Assembly (NCBI GenBank): GCA_038237665.1 | Contig: JBBRYK010000021.1 | Span: 1-37,199, forward strand | From: JBBRYK01 sp038237665 | GTDB taxonomy: Bacteria > Actinomycetota > Thermoleophilia > Gaiellales > Gaiellaceae | Length of the DNA stretch: 37,199 nt | Direction of reading: 5' to 3' | Part shown: piece by piece, positions 23,904 to 31,789 of the stretch | How positions within the stretch are numbered: position 1 is the first letter of the stretch | How the letters are laid out: each line of letters begins with the position of its first letter | Notes under the pieces: generated by a model | What the model saw: the letters and a program-made list of their open reading frames with translations, nothing else | Databases searched by the model: none | What the model was told of the DNA's origin: nothing | Translations under genes and position numbers: made by a program

Positions 23904-24882
23904 CGGTCTCTGTCAGCACGTCGACGGCGAGGGCGACGTCCTCGTCGCTCGACAGCTCCTCCGGAGAATGGCTGGCGCCGCCGTTCAGGCTGCGGACGAA
24001 GAGCATCCCCGCCGGAATCACGCGGGCGGCGAGGATGCCCGCGTCGTGGCCGGCGCCCGAAGGGAGCTCGACGATCGGGAGCCCGCGGCGCTCGAGCGCG
24101 ACACGCAACGCGCTCCGGACACGCTCGCTCAGCTCGACCGGCTCAATTCGATAGGTCGGCTCGAGACCCAGCTCGCCGATCAGGAGGTCGAAGCGCTCGG
24201 CATCGGGTGCACGCGCGTCGACGGAAACGACCGCGCGGCCGGGAATGACGTTGCCGAAGCCCGGCTCGACCTCGAGGCGCCCCACCGTGGCGACGGCGCC
24301 CTCAATCGCCGCCGCGGTGTCCCGGATGCGCAGGACGAGCTCGGCGGCTTTCACCAGCGCGTCCTCGCGACCCGCCATCGGCACCGTGCCGGCATGGCCG
24401 GGATGTCCCTCGACGACGAAGTCCCCGCGCGCTACTCCGGCAATGCTCGTCACGATCCCTAGCGCCGCGCCGGCGTCCGCGAGCCGTGGGCCCTGTTCGA
24501 TGTGCAGCTCGACGTAGGCGCCCGGCCGTTCCGTAAACGCACGGCTGCCCTTGCAGCCACGCTCCTCGTCGCGATAGACGACGACGACCCCACGGCCCGC
24601 TCGCTCGACCGCCTCGATCGCGGCGACGACGCCCAGCGCGCCGTCGTAGCGGCCGCCGTTCGGCACCGAGTCGAGGTGTGAGCCGGTCCAGACGTCTCCC
24701 CCGGCGGGATGGCGCCCGATCAGGTTGCCGGCGTCGTCGACCGATACGTCGAGCCCGGCCTCCTCGAGCCACCCGCGGGCAAGATGGTGGGCCTCGTCCT
24801 CCTCCGGTGTATAGCCGATCCGGTTCGCGCCCGGCCCGCCGCCGATGCGGTACAGCTCGTCGAGCCGCTCGAGAACGCGCAT
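23890..24882 (-). CDS. Compact M20-type amidohydrolase (allantoate/N-carbamoyl amino acid type)
   Basis: 330 residues. Metal ligands of the family are present: GSHLDS (His 69), GRYDGALG (Asp 80), DEER (Glu 106/107), HIEQGP (His 127), and the C-terminal GASHSPEE. SGAGHDA also matches. Family members hydrolyse allantoate, ureidoglycolate or N-carbamoyl amino acids; the purine context favours allantoate. It is about 70-80 residues shorter than usual, mainly between the Glu ligand and HIEQGP and in the dimerisation domain. It overlaps the DUF3830 end and starts 9 bases downstream of the MFS gene. Confidence 0.85.
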   Translation of the reverse strand: MRVLERLDELYRIGGGPGANRIGYTPEEDEAHHLARGWLEEAGLDVSVDDAGNLIGRHPAGGDVWTGSHLDSVPNGGRYDGALGVVAAIEAVERAGRGVVVVYRDEERGCKGSRAFTERPGAYVELHIEQGPRLADAGAALGIVTSIAGVARGDFVVEGHPGHAGTVPMAGREDALVKAAELVLRIRDTAAAIEGAVATVGRLEVEPGFGNVIPGRAVVSVDARAPDAERFDLLIGELGLEPTYRIEPVELSERVRSALRVALERRGLPIVELPSGAGHDAGILAARVIPAGMLFVRSLNGGASHSPEELSSDEDVALAVDVLTETVRSL

Positions 24883-24891
24883 TGGCCGAGC

Positions 24892-26001
24892 TTAGAGGCG
24901 TTTCAGCCCGACGAACCCGCCGACCGGCCCCAGTGCGACGAGCGCGAAGCCCACCGCCCACCCTGTCGAGCCGACGAGGACGCCGAACAGCGGGGGTAGG
25001 AGCGAAGCGTTCGTGTTGATCACCGTCTGCTGGATGCCGATCGCTGCTCCGGAACGCCCGCCGCCGGCGAGCTCGGCCGCGGCGGTGAACGCCAGGCCGT
25101 TCCAGCTCATCGCCAGGCCGCCGGTGAGGATCAAGACGGGAAGCAGCACGGCGAGCGGAGCGCCCGCGAGCGCCGCCGTCGCCGCGGTGGCCGCAGCCGA
25201 GGCGACCGCAATCCGGCGCAGCGGCCCGAGTCGGCTGCCGACCGCATCCGACCAGACCCCCGAGCCGATTCGAGCCACAATGCCGAGCACCTGCACACCG
25301 GCGAGCACGGCCGCCGCGTGGCTCGTCGAGACGTGATGGCGGTCGTGGAGAAACAGCACCATGAAGCCGACCACGCACATCTGCGGCCAGAGCATCAGGG
25401 CGCTCGCGAAGGACAGCCGCCAGAGGCGCCGGTCGCGAAGCGGTGCGGGGGCCTCTGAGCTTTCCGGCTTCACAGGCCCTTCGCGGATCAGCAGGACGGC
25501 GGCTGCGGTCGTCACGAGGCAGGCAAGGCCGAGCGTTCGAAGGGCCCACTCGGGACCGAGGTGGGGAAGAACGACGGAGACCAGGAACCCACCGATCGGG
25601 ATCGCCGTCTGGCGGATCCCGAGCGCGAGCCCCCGACGGCTGGGAGGGAACCAGCCGATCACTGCACGGCCGCTTGCGCTCTGCACGCTTGCCCCGGCCG
25701 CGCCGGCGACGACGAGCAGAAGCAGGAGCCCCCAGAACGTATGCATCTGCGCCGCCCCGAGCAGCGTCGCACCGCAGACTCCCAGGCCGGAGCCGAGAAC
25801 GAGCCGCTCACCAACGCGGTCGGTGAGGATCCCCCACGGGATCAGCGAGACGAGCGAGCCGAGGAGCTGTGCGCCGATCAGAAGACCGGTTTCGCCGAGA
25901 CTCAGTCCATAGCGGTCGCGCAGAACCGGGGCGATGACGGCGACGCCGAACCAGATCGCCGAATAGCTCGCCTGCGCGGCCGTGCCGGCGCCGAGAACCA
26001 C
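24892..26001 (-). CDS. MFS transporter
   Basis: About 369 residues with roughly twelve hydrophobic helices. The MFS loop between helices 2 and 3 reads GILTDRVGERLVLGSG, and GIQQTVINTNAS lies near the end; the shape resembles the nitrate/sugar-type or NarK/CynX-like MFS branches, but no substrate can be named. The start is uncertain: the first in-frame GTG is at 26001, 20 bases after the aldehyde dehydrogenase stop, yet RYRW just upstream also looks like family sequence. It lies between the aldehyde dehydrogenase and amidohydrolase genes in one apparent operon. Confidence 0.8.
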   Translation of the reverse strand: MVLGAGTAAQASYSAIWFGVAVIAPVLRDRYGLSLGETGLLIGAQLLGSLVSLIPWGILTDRVGERLVLGSGLGVCGATLLGAAQMHTFWGLLLLLVVAGAAGASVQSASGRAVIGWFPPSRRGLALGIRQTAIPIGGFLVSVVLPHLGPEWALRTLGLACLVTTAAAVLLIREGPVKPESSEAPAPLRDRRLWRLSFASALMLWPQMCVVGFMVLFLHDRHHVSTSHAAAVLAGVQVLGIVARIGSGVWSDAVGSRLGPLRRIAVASAAATAATAALAGAPLAVLLPVLILTGGLAMSWNGLAFTAAAELAGGGRSGAAIGIQQTVINTNASLLPPLFGVLVGSTGWAVGFALVALGPVGGFVGLKRL

Positions 26002-26021
26002 CCACCGGTAGCGGCGCGGGT

Positions 26022-27494
26022 CTACAGCGCGAACGGGTTGTACGGCCTCGAGCCCGTGGAGACGATCACACTCTTCGTCTCGAGGTAGAGGTCGAGTGTC
26101 TCGAGGCCGAGCTCGCGGCCGAAGCCGGACTCCTTGTACCCGCCGAACGGAATCCCCGGGAACGCCGTATACGGCATGTTGATGCCGACCGTGCCCGACT
26201 GAATCCGGGAGGCGAGGCGGTGCCCGCGCGCGGCGTCGCCGGTCCACACGGTCGCCATCAAGCCGTAGCGAATGTCGTTCGCGATCCGGATTGCGTCCTT
26301 CTCGTCCTCGAACGGGATCACGGTCACGACCGGCCCGAAGATCTCATCCTGCGCCACTGCCATCTTGTTGTCTACCTTGGCAATGACCGTCGGCGGATAG
26401 AAGGCGCCGTCCCCCTCGGAAGGCTGCCCCCCGAGGACGACCTCGGCACCCTCCTCGCGGCCCTTCTCGACGTAGCCGTGAACGCGATCGCGGTGCTGGG
26501 TCGAGATCAGCGAGCCCATCTGGGTCTCGGGATCGAGCGGGTCGCCGACCTTGACCCGGCCGGCAGCGTCGGCAAACCGTGAGACGAAGTCGTCGTAGAC
26601 GCTCTGTTCGACGAGGACGCGCGAACGGGCCTCGCAGCTCTGCCCGGCCGCGTAGTAGATCGACCAGACCGAGCTCGGGATCGCGTCGTCCAGGTCGGCA
26701 TCGGCGAACACGAGGTTCGGGCTCTTGCCTCCCAGCTCGAGCGTGACGCGCTTGAGCGGATCGGCGGCGAGGCGCATGATCTCGGCGCCGGTCGCGGTCG
26801 ATCCTGTGAAGGCGACCTTGTCGACGCCCGGGTGGCGAACGAGGTAAGCGCCGGTGGACGGGCCGGGGCCGGGAACGACGTTGACGGCACCTGGCGGGAA
26901 GCCGACCTCGGCGGCCAGCTCGGCGAGACGCAGCGCGGTCAGCGGCGTCTTGTCGTCCGGCTTGAGCACGACCGCGCAGCCGGCGGCGAGCGCGGGGGCG
27001 AGCTTCCAGGTCGCCATCATCAGCGGGTAGTTCCACGGAACGATCTGCGCGGCGACGCCGACGGGCTCCTTGAGCGAGTAGAAGAGCAGCGAACCGCCGA
27101 TCGAGTTCGAGCGGCCCGCGATCGTCGCGGTGGCGGAGCCGTAGAAGCGGAAGTTCTCGGCGGCCTGGAAGAGCTCGGCCTTGACGGAGGAGATCGCCTT
27201 GCCGACGTTCCGCGACTCGAGCTCGGCGAGCTCCTTGCGGTTGGCGGCGATCGCGTCGGCGAGGGCGTGGAGAAGCCGTGACCGCTCGTTCGCCGGGGTC
27301 TTGCCCCAGGGGCCGTCGAGGGCAGCCCTCGCAGCCTCCACGGCGCGATCGACATCGGCCTCACCGGCCATGGCTGCTTTAGCCAGGGGTTGGCCGGTGG
27401 CAGGCTCCGTCAGCTCGCGGATCTCACCGGAAGCGGGCTCAACGAGCTCGCCGTTGATGAAGAGTCCGTACTCCCGCTCGGTTGCCACCGCCAC
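26022..27494 (-). CDS. Aldehyde dehydrogenase (NAD(P)-dependent)
   Basis: 490 residues, full ALDH superfamily length. The cofactor segment is PWNYPLMM, followed by FTGSTATG, the ELGGKSPN motif with the general-base Glu, and the catalytic Cys in GQSCEARSR. It ends with FGGYKESGFGRELG, giving a betaine/gamma-aminobutyraldehyde type appearance. Substrate undetermined. The GTG at 27494 is chosen because TATCGT lies 7 nt upstream and family homology begins within a few residues; GTG at 27488 is possible. It heads the operon with the MFS and amidohydrolase genes. Confidence 0.92.
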   Translation of the reverse strand: MAVATEREYGLFINGELVEPASGEIRELTEPATGQPLAKAAMAGEADVDRAVEAARAALDGPWGKTPANERSRLLHALADAIAANRKELAELESRNVGKAISSVKAELFQAAENFRFYGSATATIAGRSNSIGGSLLFYSLKEPVGVAAQIVPWNYPLMMATWKLAPALAAGCAVVLKPDDKTPLTALRLAELAAEVGFPPGAVNVVPGPGPSTGAYLVRHPGVDKVAFTGSTATGAEIMRLAADPLKRVTLELGGKSPNLVFADADLDDAIPSSVWSIYYAAGQSCEARSRVLVEQSVYDDFVSRFADAAGRVKVGDPLDPETQMGSLISTQHRDRVHGYVEKGREEGAEVVLGGQPSEGDGAFYPPTVIAKVDNKMAVAQDEIFGPVVTVIPFEDEKDAIRIANDIRYGLMATVWTGDAARGHRLASRIQSGTVGINMPYTAFPGIPFGGYKESGFGRELGLETLDLYLETKSVIVSTGSRPYNPFAL

Positions 27495-27501
27495 GGGACG
27501 G

Positions 27502-27507
27502 ACGATA
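27502..27507 (-). promoter_or_regulatory. -10 box of leaderless aldehyde dehydrogenase mRNA
   Basis: TATCGT (27507-27502) fits TANNNT and lies 7 nt before the GTG at 27494, the same spacing as at other genes in the window. No Shine-Dalgarno sequence is within reach of the GTG. Confidence 0.45.
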
Positions 27508-27566
27508 CCGAGTCTCCGCCTCTCGCCCGGCGGCCTCCTCTGTCCTGCTGCTTTCGTTGCACAACC

Positions 27567-27604
27567 GGCACACAGCTGCGCGCTTTTCGGGGATACGATC
27601 GCGG
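27567..27604. repeat. 38-bp repeated element, copy B (upstream of aldehyde dehydrogenase)
   Basis: Plus strand begins GGCACACAGCTG and ends TACGATCGCGG. It is the second copy of the element at 13419-13456, in the same orientation relative to its downstream minus-strand gene. It lies in the 184-bp gap between the thiolase end and the aldehyde dehydrogenase start, about 60 bases upstream of the latter's -10 box. TACGAT is itself a TANNNT hexamer on the plus strand. Nothing else is recognised in the gap. Confidence 0.55.
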
Positions 27605-27678
27605 TGGGGAGGAGGCTGGGTACGCCTGCGTGCGCCAAGCCCACACCCTGGCCGAAGCGAACGTGTCCGAGAGGGCCG

Positions 27679-28848
27679 TCAGCGCTCGAACAGGGCGGCC
27701 TGGCCCTGGCCGACGCCGACGCAGAGGGTCGCCAGCCCGTAGCGCCCACCGCGGCGGCGGAGCTCGTGCAGCAGCGTCACCACCAGCCGGGCACCGCTCA
27801 TTCCGAGCGGATGCCCGAGTGCGATCGCGCCGCCGCTCGCGTTGACCCGGTCCGGGTCGAGCCCGAGGTCGCGAATCACGGCGAGGCTCTGGGACGCGAA
27901 GGCCTCGTTCAGCTCGACGAGATCGAGCTCAGCCACGTCGATCCCGGCACGGCTCAACAGCTTGCGTACCGCCGGCACCGGGCCGATGCCCATCACACGG
28001 GGGTCGACCCCCGCGGTCGCACTCGCGACGAACGTGCCGAGCGGGTTGGCTCCGAGCTCCCGCGCTTTCTCTTCGGAGGCGAGCACGAGCGCCGCGGCGC
28101 CGTCGTTCAGGCCGCTCGAGTTGCCGGCGGTGACCGACCCACCGGCCCGGAACGCGGGCCTCAGGCCGGCGAGCTTCTCGGCCGAGGTGTCGGGGCGCGG
28201 GTGCTCGTCGCGGGCGACGTCGCCGACCGGGACGAGCTCGTCGCGGAAGCGCCCTTCGGCGTCGGCGGCCGCCCAACGCCGCTGCGATTCGAGCGCGAAG
28301 GCGTCCTGGTCCTCTCGCGACACGCCCCACCGCTCCGCGACGTTCTCGCCGGTCTCGCCCATCGACTCGAGCGGGAACATCGCCTCGAGCCGCGGGTTGG
28401 GAAAGCGCCAGCCCAGCGTAGTGTCGTACACGATCTGGTTGCCCCGGGGGAAGGCAGCGTCCGGCTTGGCCAGAACGAGAGGAGCTCGGCTCATCGACTC
28501 GACACCCCCGGCGACGAGCAGGTCGGCGTCGCCCGCGACAATCGCGTGGGCCGCCGAGATGACGGCACTCAGGCCCGAGGCGCAAAGCCGGTTCAGCGTC
28601 ACTCCGGGAACCGAATCGGGAAGCCCTGCGAGCAGGGCGGCCATGCGGGCGACATTCCGGTTGTCCTCCCCGGCCTGGTTTGCGCAACCGAGGTAGACGT
28701 CGTCGATCGTGTCCTGGTCGATCCCGGCCCGTTCGACCGCTGCCGCGATGGCCACGGCAGCAAGATCGTCCGGCCTGATCGCCGAGAGTGCACCCCCGTA
28801 GCGCCCCACCGGCGTTCGCACCGCTGAGAGGACGACGGCTCTGCCCAC
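27679..28848 (-). CDS. Acetyl-CoA acyltransferase, beta-ketoadipyl-CoA thiolase type
   Basis: A 389-residue thiolase. The acylated Cys is in NRLCASGLSAV, NEAFA and GGAIALGHPLGMSGAR carry the active-site Asn/His, and the second Cys is in CVGVGQGQ (usually CxGGGxG). The segment YLGCANQAGEDNRNVARMAALLAGLP is typical of PcaF/PaaJ beta-ketoadipyl-CoA thiolases, which yield succinyl-CoA and acetyl-CoA. This fits aromatic catabolism with PaaK and the PaaG-like enzyme, although it is not linked to them. The GTG at 28848 follows the mqnD stop by 10 bases with a purine-rich AGGACCAGGG. Confidence 0.9.
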   Translation of the reverse strand: MGRAVVLSAVRTPVGRYGGALSAIRPDDLAAVAIAAAVERAGIDQDTIDDVYLGCANQAGEDNRNVARMAALLAGLPDSVPGVTLNRLCASGLSAVISAAHAIVAGDADLLVAGGVESMSRAPLVLAKPDAAFPRGNQIVYDTTLGWRFPNPRLEAMFPLESMGETGENVAERWGVSREDQDAFALESQRRWAAADAEGRFRDELVPVGDVARDEHPRPDTSAEKLAGLRPAFRAGGSVTAGNSSGLNDGAAALVLASEEKARELGANPLGTFVASATAGVDPRVMGIGPVPAVRKLLSRAGIDVAELDLVELNEAFASQSLAVIRDLGLDPDRVNASGGAIALGHPLGMSGARLVVTLLHELRRRGGRYGLATLCVGVGQGQAALFER

Positions 28849-28858
28849 AGCCCTGGTC

Positions 28859-29683
28859 CTAAACGAACTCGACCTTGACGGGCCGCTCGAAGGCACCGAT
28901 CGCCTCGCCCCGCCGGAGGAGCTCACGGACCGCCTCCCGCCCCTCGTCGCCGTAGTCACAGGTCAGCTCGTTGACGTACATGCCGACGAAGCGATCGGCG
29001 AGACCCAGATCGAGGCCTCGGCCGAAGCGCATGGCATAGCGCATGGCCTCCGTGCGGTTCGCGAGCCCGGCCTGGATCGAAGCCTCGAGGACGGCGGAGA
29101 GCTCGGCGAGCGTGTCGGGGCCGAGGTCACGCCGCGCGGCGTTCACACCGAGAGGAAGCGGCAGTCCCGTTTCCAGCAGCCACCACTCGCCGAGATCGAC
29201 GACCTTGCTCAGACCCTCCGTCGCATAGGTGAGCTGGCCCTCGTGAATCAACAGGCCTGCGTCGGCGCGGCCAGAACGCACTTCGTCGAGAATCTGATCG
29301 AACGGGACTTCGCGATAGCGGAAGTCTCCGAGGTACATCCGCAGGACGAGGAAGGCAGTGGTCATGCGGCCGGGGACGGCAATCTCGACCTCCGCGAGCC
29401 GGCGCTTCGAGATCAGCTCTCGAGCGACGACGATCGGCCCGTAGCCCTGGCCCATGCTCGCGCCGTGCGGGAGCAGCACGTAGTCCTCCTGCACGAACGG
29501 GTATGTGTGCAGCGAGAGAGCGGTTACCTCGAGCCGAGCTTCGAGCGCCCACTCGTTCAGCGTCTGGATGTCCCGGAGCACGTGCTCGAACTCGAACCCG
29601 CGCGTATCGATCTCGCCCTCGGCGAGCGCCCAGAACATGAAGGCGTCGTCGGGGTCAGGACTGTGACCGAGGCGGATCAGCAC
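28859..29683 (-). CDS. mqnD: 1,4-dihydroxy-6-naphthoate synthase (MqnD)
   Basis: A 274-residue periplasmic-binding-like fold protein. The start IRLGHSPDPDDAFMFWALAEG, then DIQTLNEWAL, and GASMGQGYGPIVVAR are diagnostic of MqnD, which converts cyclic dehypoxanthinyl futalosine to 1,4-dihydroxy-6-naphthoate in the futalosine route to menaquinone. No other mqn gene is in the window. The GTG at 29683 has TACTTT 8 nt upstream and no Shine-Dalgarno sequence. It is followed closely by the thiolase gene. Confidence 0.9.
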   Translation of the reverse strand: MLIRLGHSPDPDDAFMFWALAEGEIDTRGFEFEHVLRDIQTLNEWALEARLEVTALSLHTYPFVQEDYVLLPHGASMGQGYGPIVVARELISKRRLAEVEIAVPGRMTTAFLVLRMYLGDFRYREVPFDQILDEVRSGRADAGLLIHEGQLTYATEGLSKVVDLGEWWLLETGLPLPLGVNAARRDLGPDTLAELSAVLEASIQAGLANRTEAMRYAMRFGRGLDLGLADRFVGMYVNELTCDYGDEGREAVRELLRRGEAIGAFERPVKVEFV

Positions 29684-29691
29684 GGCGGAGC

Positions 29692-29731
29692 AAAGTAGCA
29701 GGAGCTCTTTGTTACCTGACGCCCCTACACT
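29692..29731. promoter_or_regulatory. Divergent -10 boxes for mqnD and the MntR-like gene
   Basis: On the minus strand TACTTT (29697-29692) lies 8 nt before the mqnD GTG. On the plus strand TACACT (29726-29731) lies 6 nt before the GTG at 29738. The 54-bp spacer includes GTTACCTGAC, which could hold an operator, but no clear palindrome for a DtxR/MntR protein is seen. Confidence 0.45.
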
Positions 29732-29737
29732 CAACGT

Positions 29738-30184
29738 GTGTCGAGACAGCAGGCGCTGAGCGAGTCGATCCAGGACTACCTGAAAGCGATCTACAAGCTC
29801 CAGGACGAGGCGGGCAAGGTGACCGTCTCGGGGCTGGCGCGTAATCTCAGCGTCTCCCCCGCTTCCGCGAGCGCAATGGTCAAAAAGCTGGCGGCACTGG
29901 ATCTGGTCGCCGAACGGCGGCCGTATCGCGGTGTTGCACTGACGCCCGCCGGGGAGCGGATCGCGATCGAGGTGATCCGCCACCACCGGCTGCTCGAGCT
30001 GTATCTGGCGGAGACGCTGGGCGTCGCGGTCGAGGATGTCCACGATGAGGCTGACCGTTTGGAGCATGTGCTCTCCGAGGAGCTCGAGGCGCGGATCGAC
30101 CGGGTTCTCGGGTACCCGACCCACGACCCGCACGGCGATCCGATTCCTGACGCCCGGCTGGAGTGGCCCCAGGCGAAGCGCTGA
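29738..30184 (+). CDS. DtxR/MntR-family metal-dependent regulator
   Basis: 148 residues. A winged helix (about 9-75) begins SIQDYLKAIYKLQ and contains SGLARNLSVSPASASAMVKKL. A metal/dimerisation domain follows with RHHRLLELYL and VHDEADRLEH. The C-terminal SH3-like domain of long DtxR/IdeR proteins is absent, as in MntR. At the key ligand position Asp 106 replaces the Cys of DtxR or the Glu of MntR, while Glu 109 and His 110 are kept. It probably senses Mn(II) or Fe(II). Two GTGs two bases apart exist; 29738 is the one in frame. Confidence 0.9.
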   Translation: MSRQQALSESIQDYLKAIYKLQDEAGKVTVSGLARNLSVSPASASAMVKKLAALDLVAERRPYRGVALTPAGERIAIEVIRHHRLLELYLAETLGVAVEDVHDEADRLEHVLSEELEARIDRVLGYPTHDPHGDPIPDARLEWPQAKR

Positions 30185-30224
30185 GCTCGTCGGGCCTGCC
30201 GTGCGCGAAGCCGGCGTCGTCGGG

Positions 30225-30572
30225 CTAAGGCTCCCGGCCGAAGAACCAGCGTTCGAGCGGTTTCAGGAGCTCCTCGCGCTCGAACGGTGCCGCCTCCTGG
30301 GGGCGCCCATCCTGCTCGAGCACCCGCAGGTCGTCGCGCAGCGTGCCGTTCGCCTGCTCGAGCGCGTCTTCGAGCTCGTAGCCCTCGAAGACGTAGTCGT
30401 CCTGGCGTGGGTCATCGCTTTCGCGGTGCTGCGGGTTGACGGCCCGGCCGACAGCCCAGACCGCTCCCGGCTTGCGCTCGATCCAGATCACGATCCGTTC
30501 GGGCGCACCGGAATCGTCCACGCCGTCCAGCGTGCGCTCCGCGAACCGCGCAACGGCCATGCGGCGGCGCAT
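30225..30572 (-). CDS. Hypothetical acidic protein, 115 residues
   Basis: Reads as a genuine coding frame: a strand WIERKPGAVWAVGRAVN, an acidic linker with many Asp/Glu, then a helix YELEDALEQANGTLRDDL and a C-terminal LLKPLERWFFGREP. No family recognised. The ATG at 30572 is 7 nt after TATCCT, matching the leaderless pattern; ATG at 30560 is the alternative. It is divergent from the 82-residue gene with overlapping -10 boxes and convergent with the MntR-like gene 40 bases away. Confidence 0.7.
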   Translation of the reverse strand: MRRRMAVARFAERTLDGVDDSGAPERIVIWIERKPGAVWAVGRAVNPQHRESDDPRQDDYVFEGYELEDALEQANGTLRDDLRVLEQDGRPQEAAPFEREELLKPLERWFFGREP

Positions 30573-30579
30573 CGGGCCA

Positions 30580-30589
30580 AGGATACAAT
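30580..30589. promoter_or_regulatory. Overlapping divergent -10 boxes, leaderless in both directions
   Basis: TATCCT on the minus strand (30585-30580) and TACAAT on the plus strand (30584-30589) share the TA at 30584-30585. Each lies 7 nt before its start codon (ATG at 30572, GTG at 30597). The arrangement is the same as at 2344-2353. Confidence 0.6.
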
Positions 30590-30596
30590 CGCCGCC

Positions 30597-30845
30597 GTGG
30601 CGCTTCGAGACCTGTTCCGGAACCCGTTCAGCTTCCTCTTCGCCCGCTCCCGGAACGAGGAACGCCTGATCGCCTACGTACTGCGCGAGCACGACCGCGG
30701 GCGCTCGCTTGCCGACATCCTCGAGGATCCGTACATCCGAAATCGCTGGACCCCCCAGCAGCGGGAGCGCATCCTCGACGATCCCGAGGTGATCCGGGCG
30801 ATCGGCCAGGACGTGATCGAGGGCACGCGGGCGCAGCTCGGCTAG
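30597..30845 (+). CDS. Small conserved-looking protein, 82 residues
   Basis: 82 residues from a GTG start. The core RNEERLIAYVLREHDRGR is followed by SLADILEDPYIRNRW, then RERILDDPEVIRAIG; charged helices without membrane segments or cysteines. I associate proteins of this pattern with actinobacterial genomes but know no function. TACAAT, an excellent -10 box, lies 7 nt upstream of the GTG, and no ribosome site is present. Its TAG overlaps the stop of the convergent cyclodeaminase gene. Confidence 0.75.
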   Translation: MALRDLFRNPFSFLFARSRNEERLIAYVLREHDRGRSLADILEDPYIRNRWTPQQRERILDDPEVIRAIGQDVIEGTRAQLG

Positions 30846-31789
30846 AGCTGCCGCCCCACGGCGCGCTCGCGGGCGCGCGCGACCGCGGCGGCGCCGATCG
30901 CGATGTCCCAGGCGGCGATCCCGTTCGACTTGAAGACGACGATGTCCTCCGGAGACTGGCGGCCGGCCACCTCGCCCGCGACGACCTCCTGGAGCTCGTG
31001 TACCTCGAGCCAGTCGAGGACACCGAGGGCGATCGGCTCGATCAGGTCGCCGGACTCGAGCCGAGCCTGTTCCTTCGAATCGCAGCAGACGAACTGCGCA
31101 CGCTCGAGGACGACGTTGTCGAGCTCGCGCGCCCGCGGCTCGTTCGCGCCGACCGCGCAGACGAGAGCGCCCGGCTGCAGCCACTCTCCACGCAGGACCG
31201 GATCCTTGGAGGTCGTCACCGTCACGACGACATCCTGCTCGCCGGCCTCGCGATGCGTTTCGGCCGGCTCAGCCCCGACCTGGGCACAGAACCTCGCGAG
31301 GCGCTCTTCGTTCCGGCAGAACGCGACGACCCTCTCGATCGACGGCACCGCCGCTCGGATCGCGAGCACCTGGCTCTCGGCCTGCCAACCGCACCCGATC
31401 ACGCCCAGTGAGTTAGCACCGGGCTTCGCCAGGTACTTCGCCGCGACCCCGCTCGCCGCGCCGGTCCGCAGCTGGCCGAGGCGATCCGCCTCGATCACGG
31501 CCTGAAGCTCGGCGCCCTTGGTGTCGAAGAGCAGGACTGCGAACGGCGTACCGCCGGGGAGCCACGCATAGGCCTTGAGCCCGGCGAGGCCCAGTTCGCG
31601 GTCGACGGCCGACATGACCGCGAAGACGCCGTCGGACACCCGGAGGCGCCGCCGGGGCACGTTCTCGACCGCGCCCGCGGCCAGCCGGCGAAAGCACCCT
31701 TCGACCGCCTCGAGAGCATCATCGATCGTCAGCAACGACTCGACGTCGGCTTCGGTCAGATAGAGAGGCAGAGCCCTATTTTCCCGCAC
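30842..31789 (-). CDS. Ornithine cyclodeaminase/mu-crystallin family protein
   Basis: About 315 residues. The Rossmann motif GVIGCGWQAESQ and the substrate segment RTGAASGVAAKYLA are typical, with the conserved Asp in FKSNGIAAWDIAIG. The family includes ornithine cyclodeaminase, alanine dehydrogenase and imine reductases; the exact reaction is undetermined. The GTG at 31789 overlaps the DUF421 gene by 14 bases and is the nearest start that preserves the N-terminal strand LPLYLTEADV. It is the last gene of a three-gene operon. Confidence 0.85.
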   Translation of the reverse strand: MRENRALPLYLTEADVESLLTIDDALEAVEGCFRRLAAGAVENVPRRRLRVSDGVFAVMSAVDRELGLAGLKAYAWLPGGTPFAVLLFDTKGAELQAVIEADRLGQLRTGAASGVAAKYLAKPGANSLGVIGCGWQAESQVLAIRAAVPSIERVVAFCRNEERLARFCAQVGAEPAETHREAGEQDVVVTVTTSKDPVLRGEWLQPGALVCAVGANEPRARELDNVVLERAQFVCCDSKEQARLESGDLIEPIALGVLDWLEVHELQEVVAGEVAGRQSPEDIVVFKSNGIAAWDIAIGAAAVARARERAVGRQL

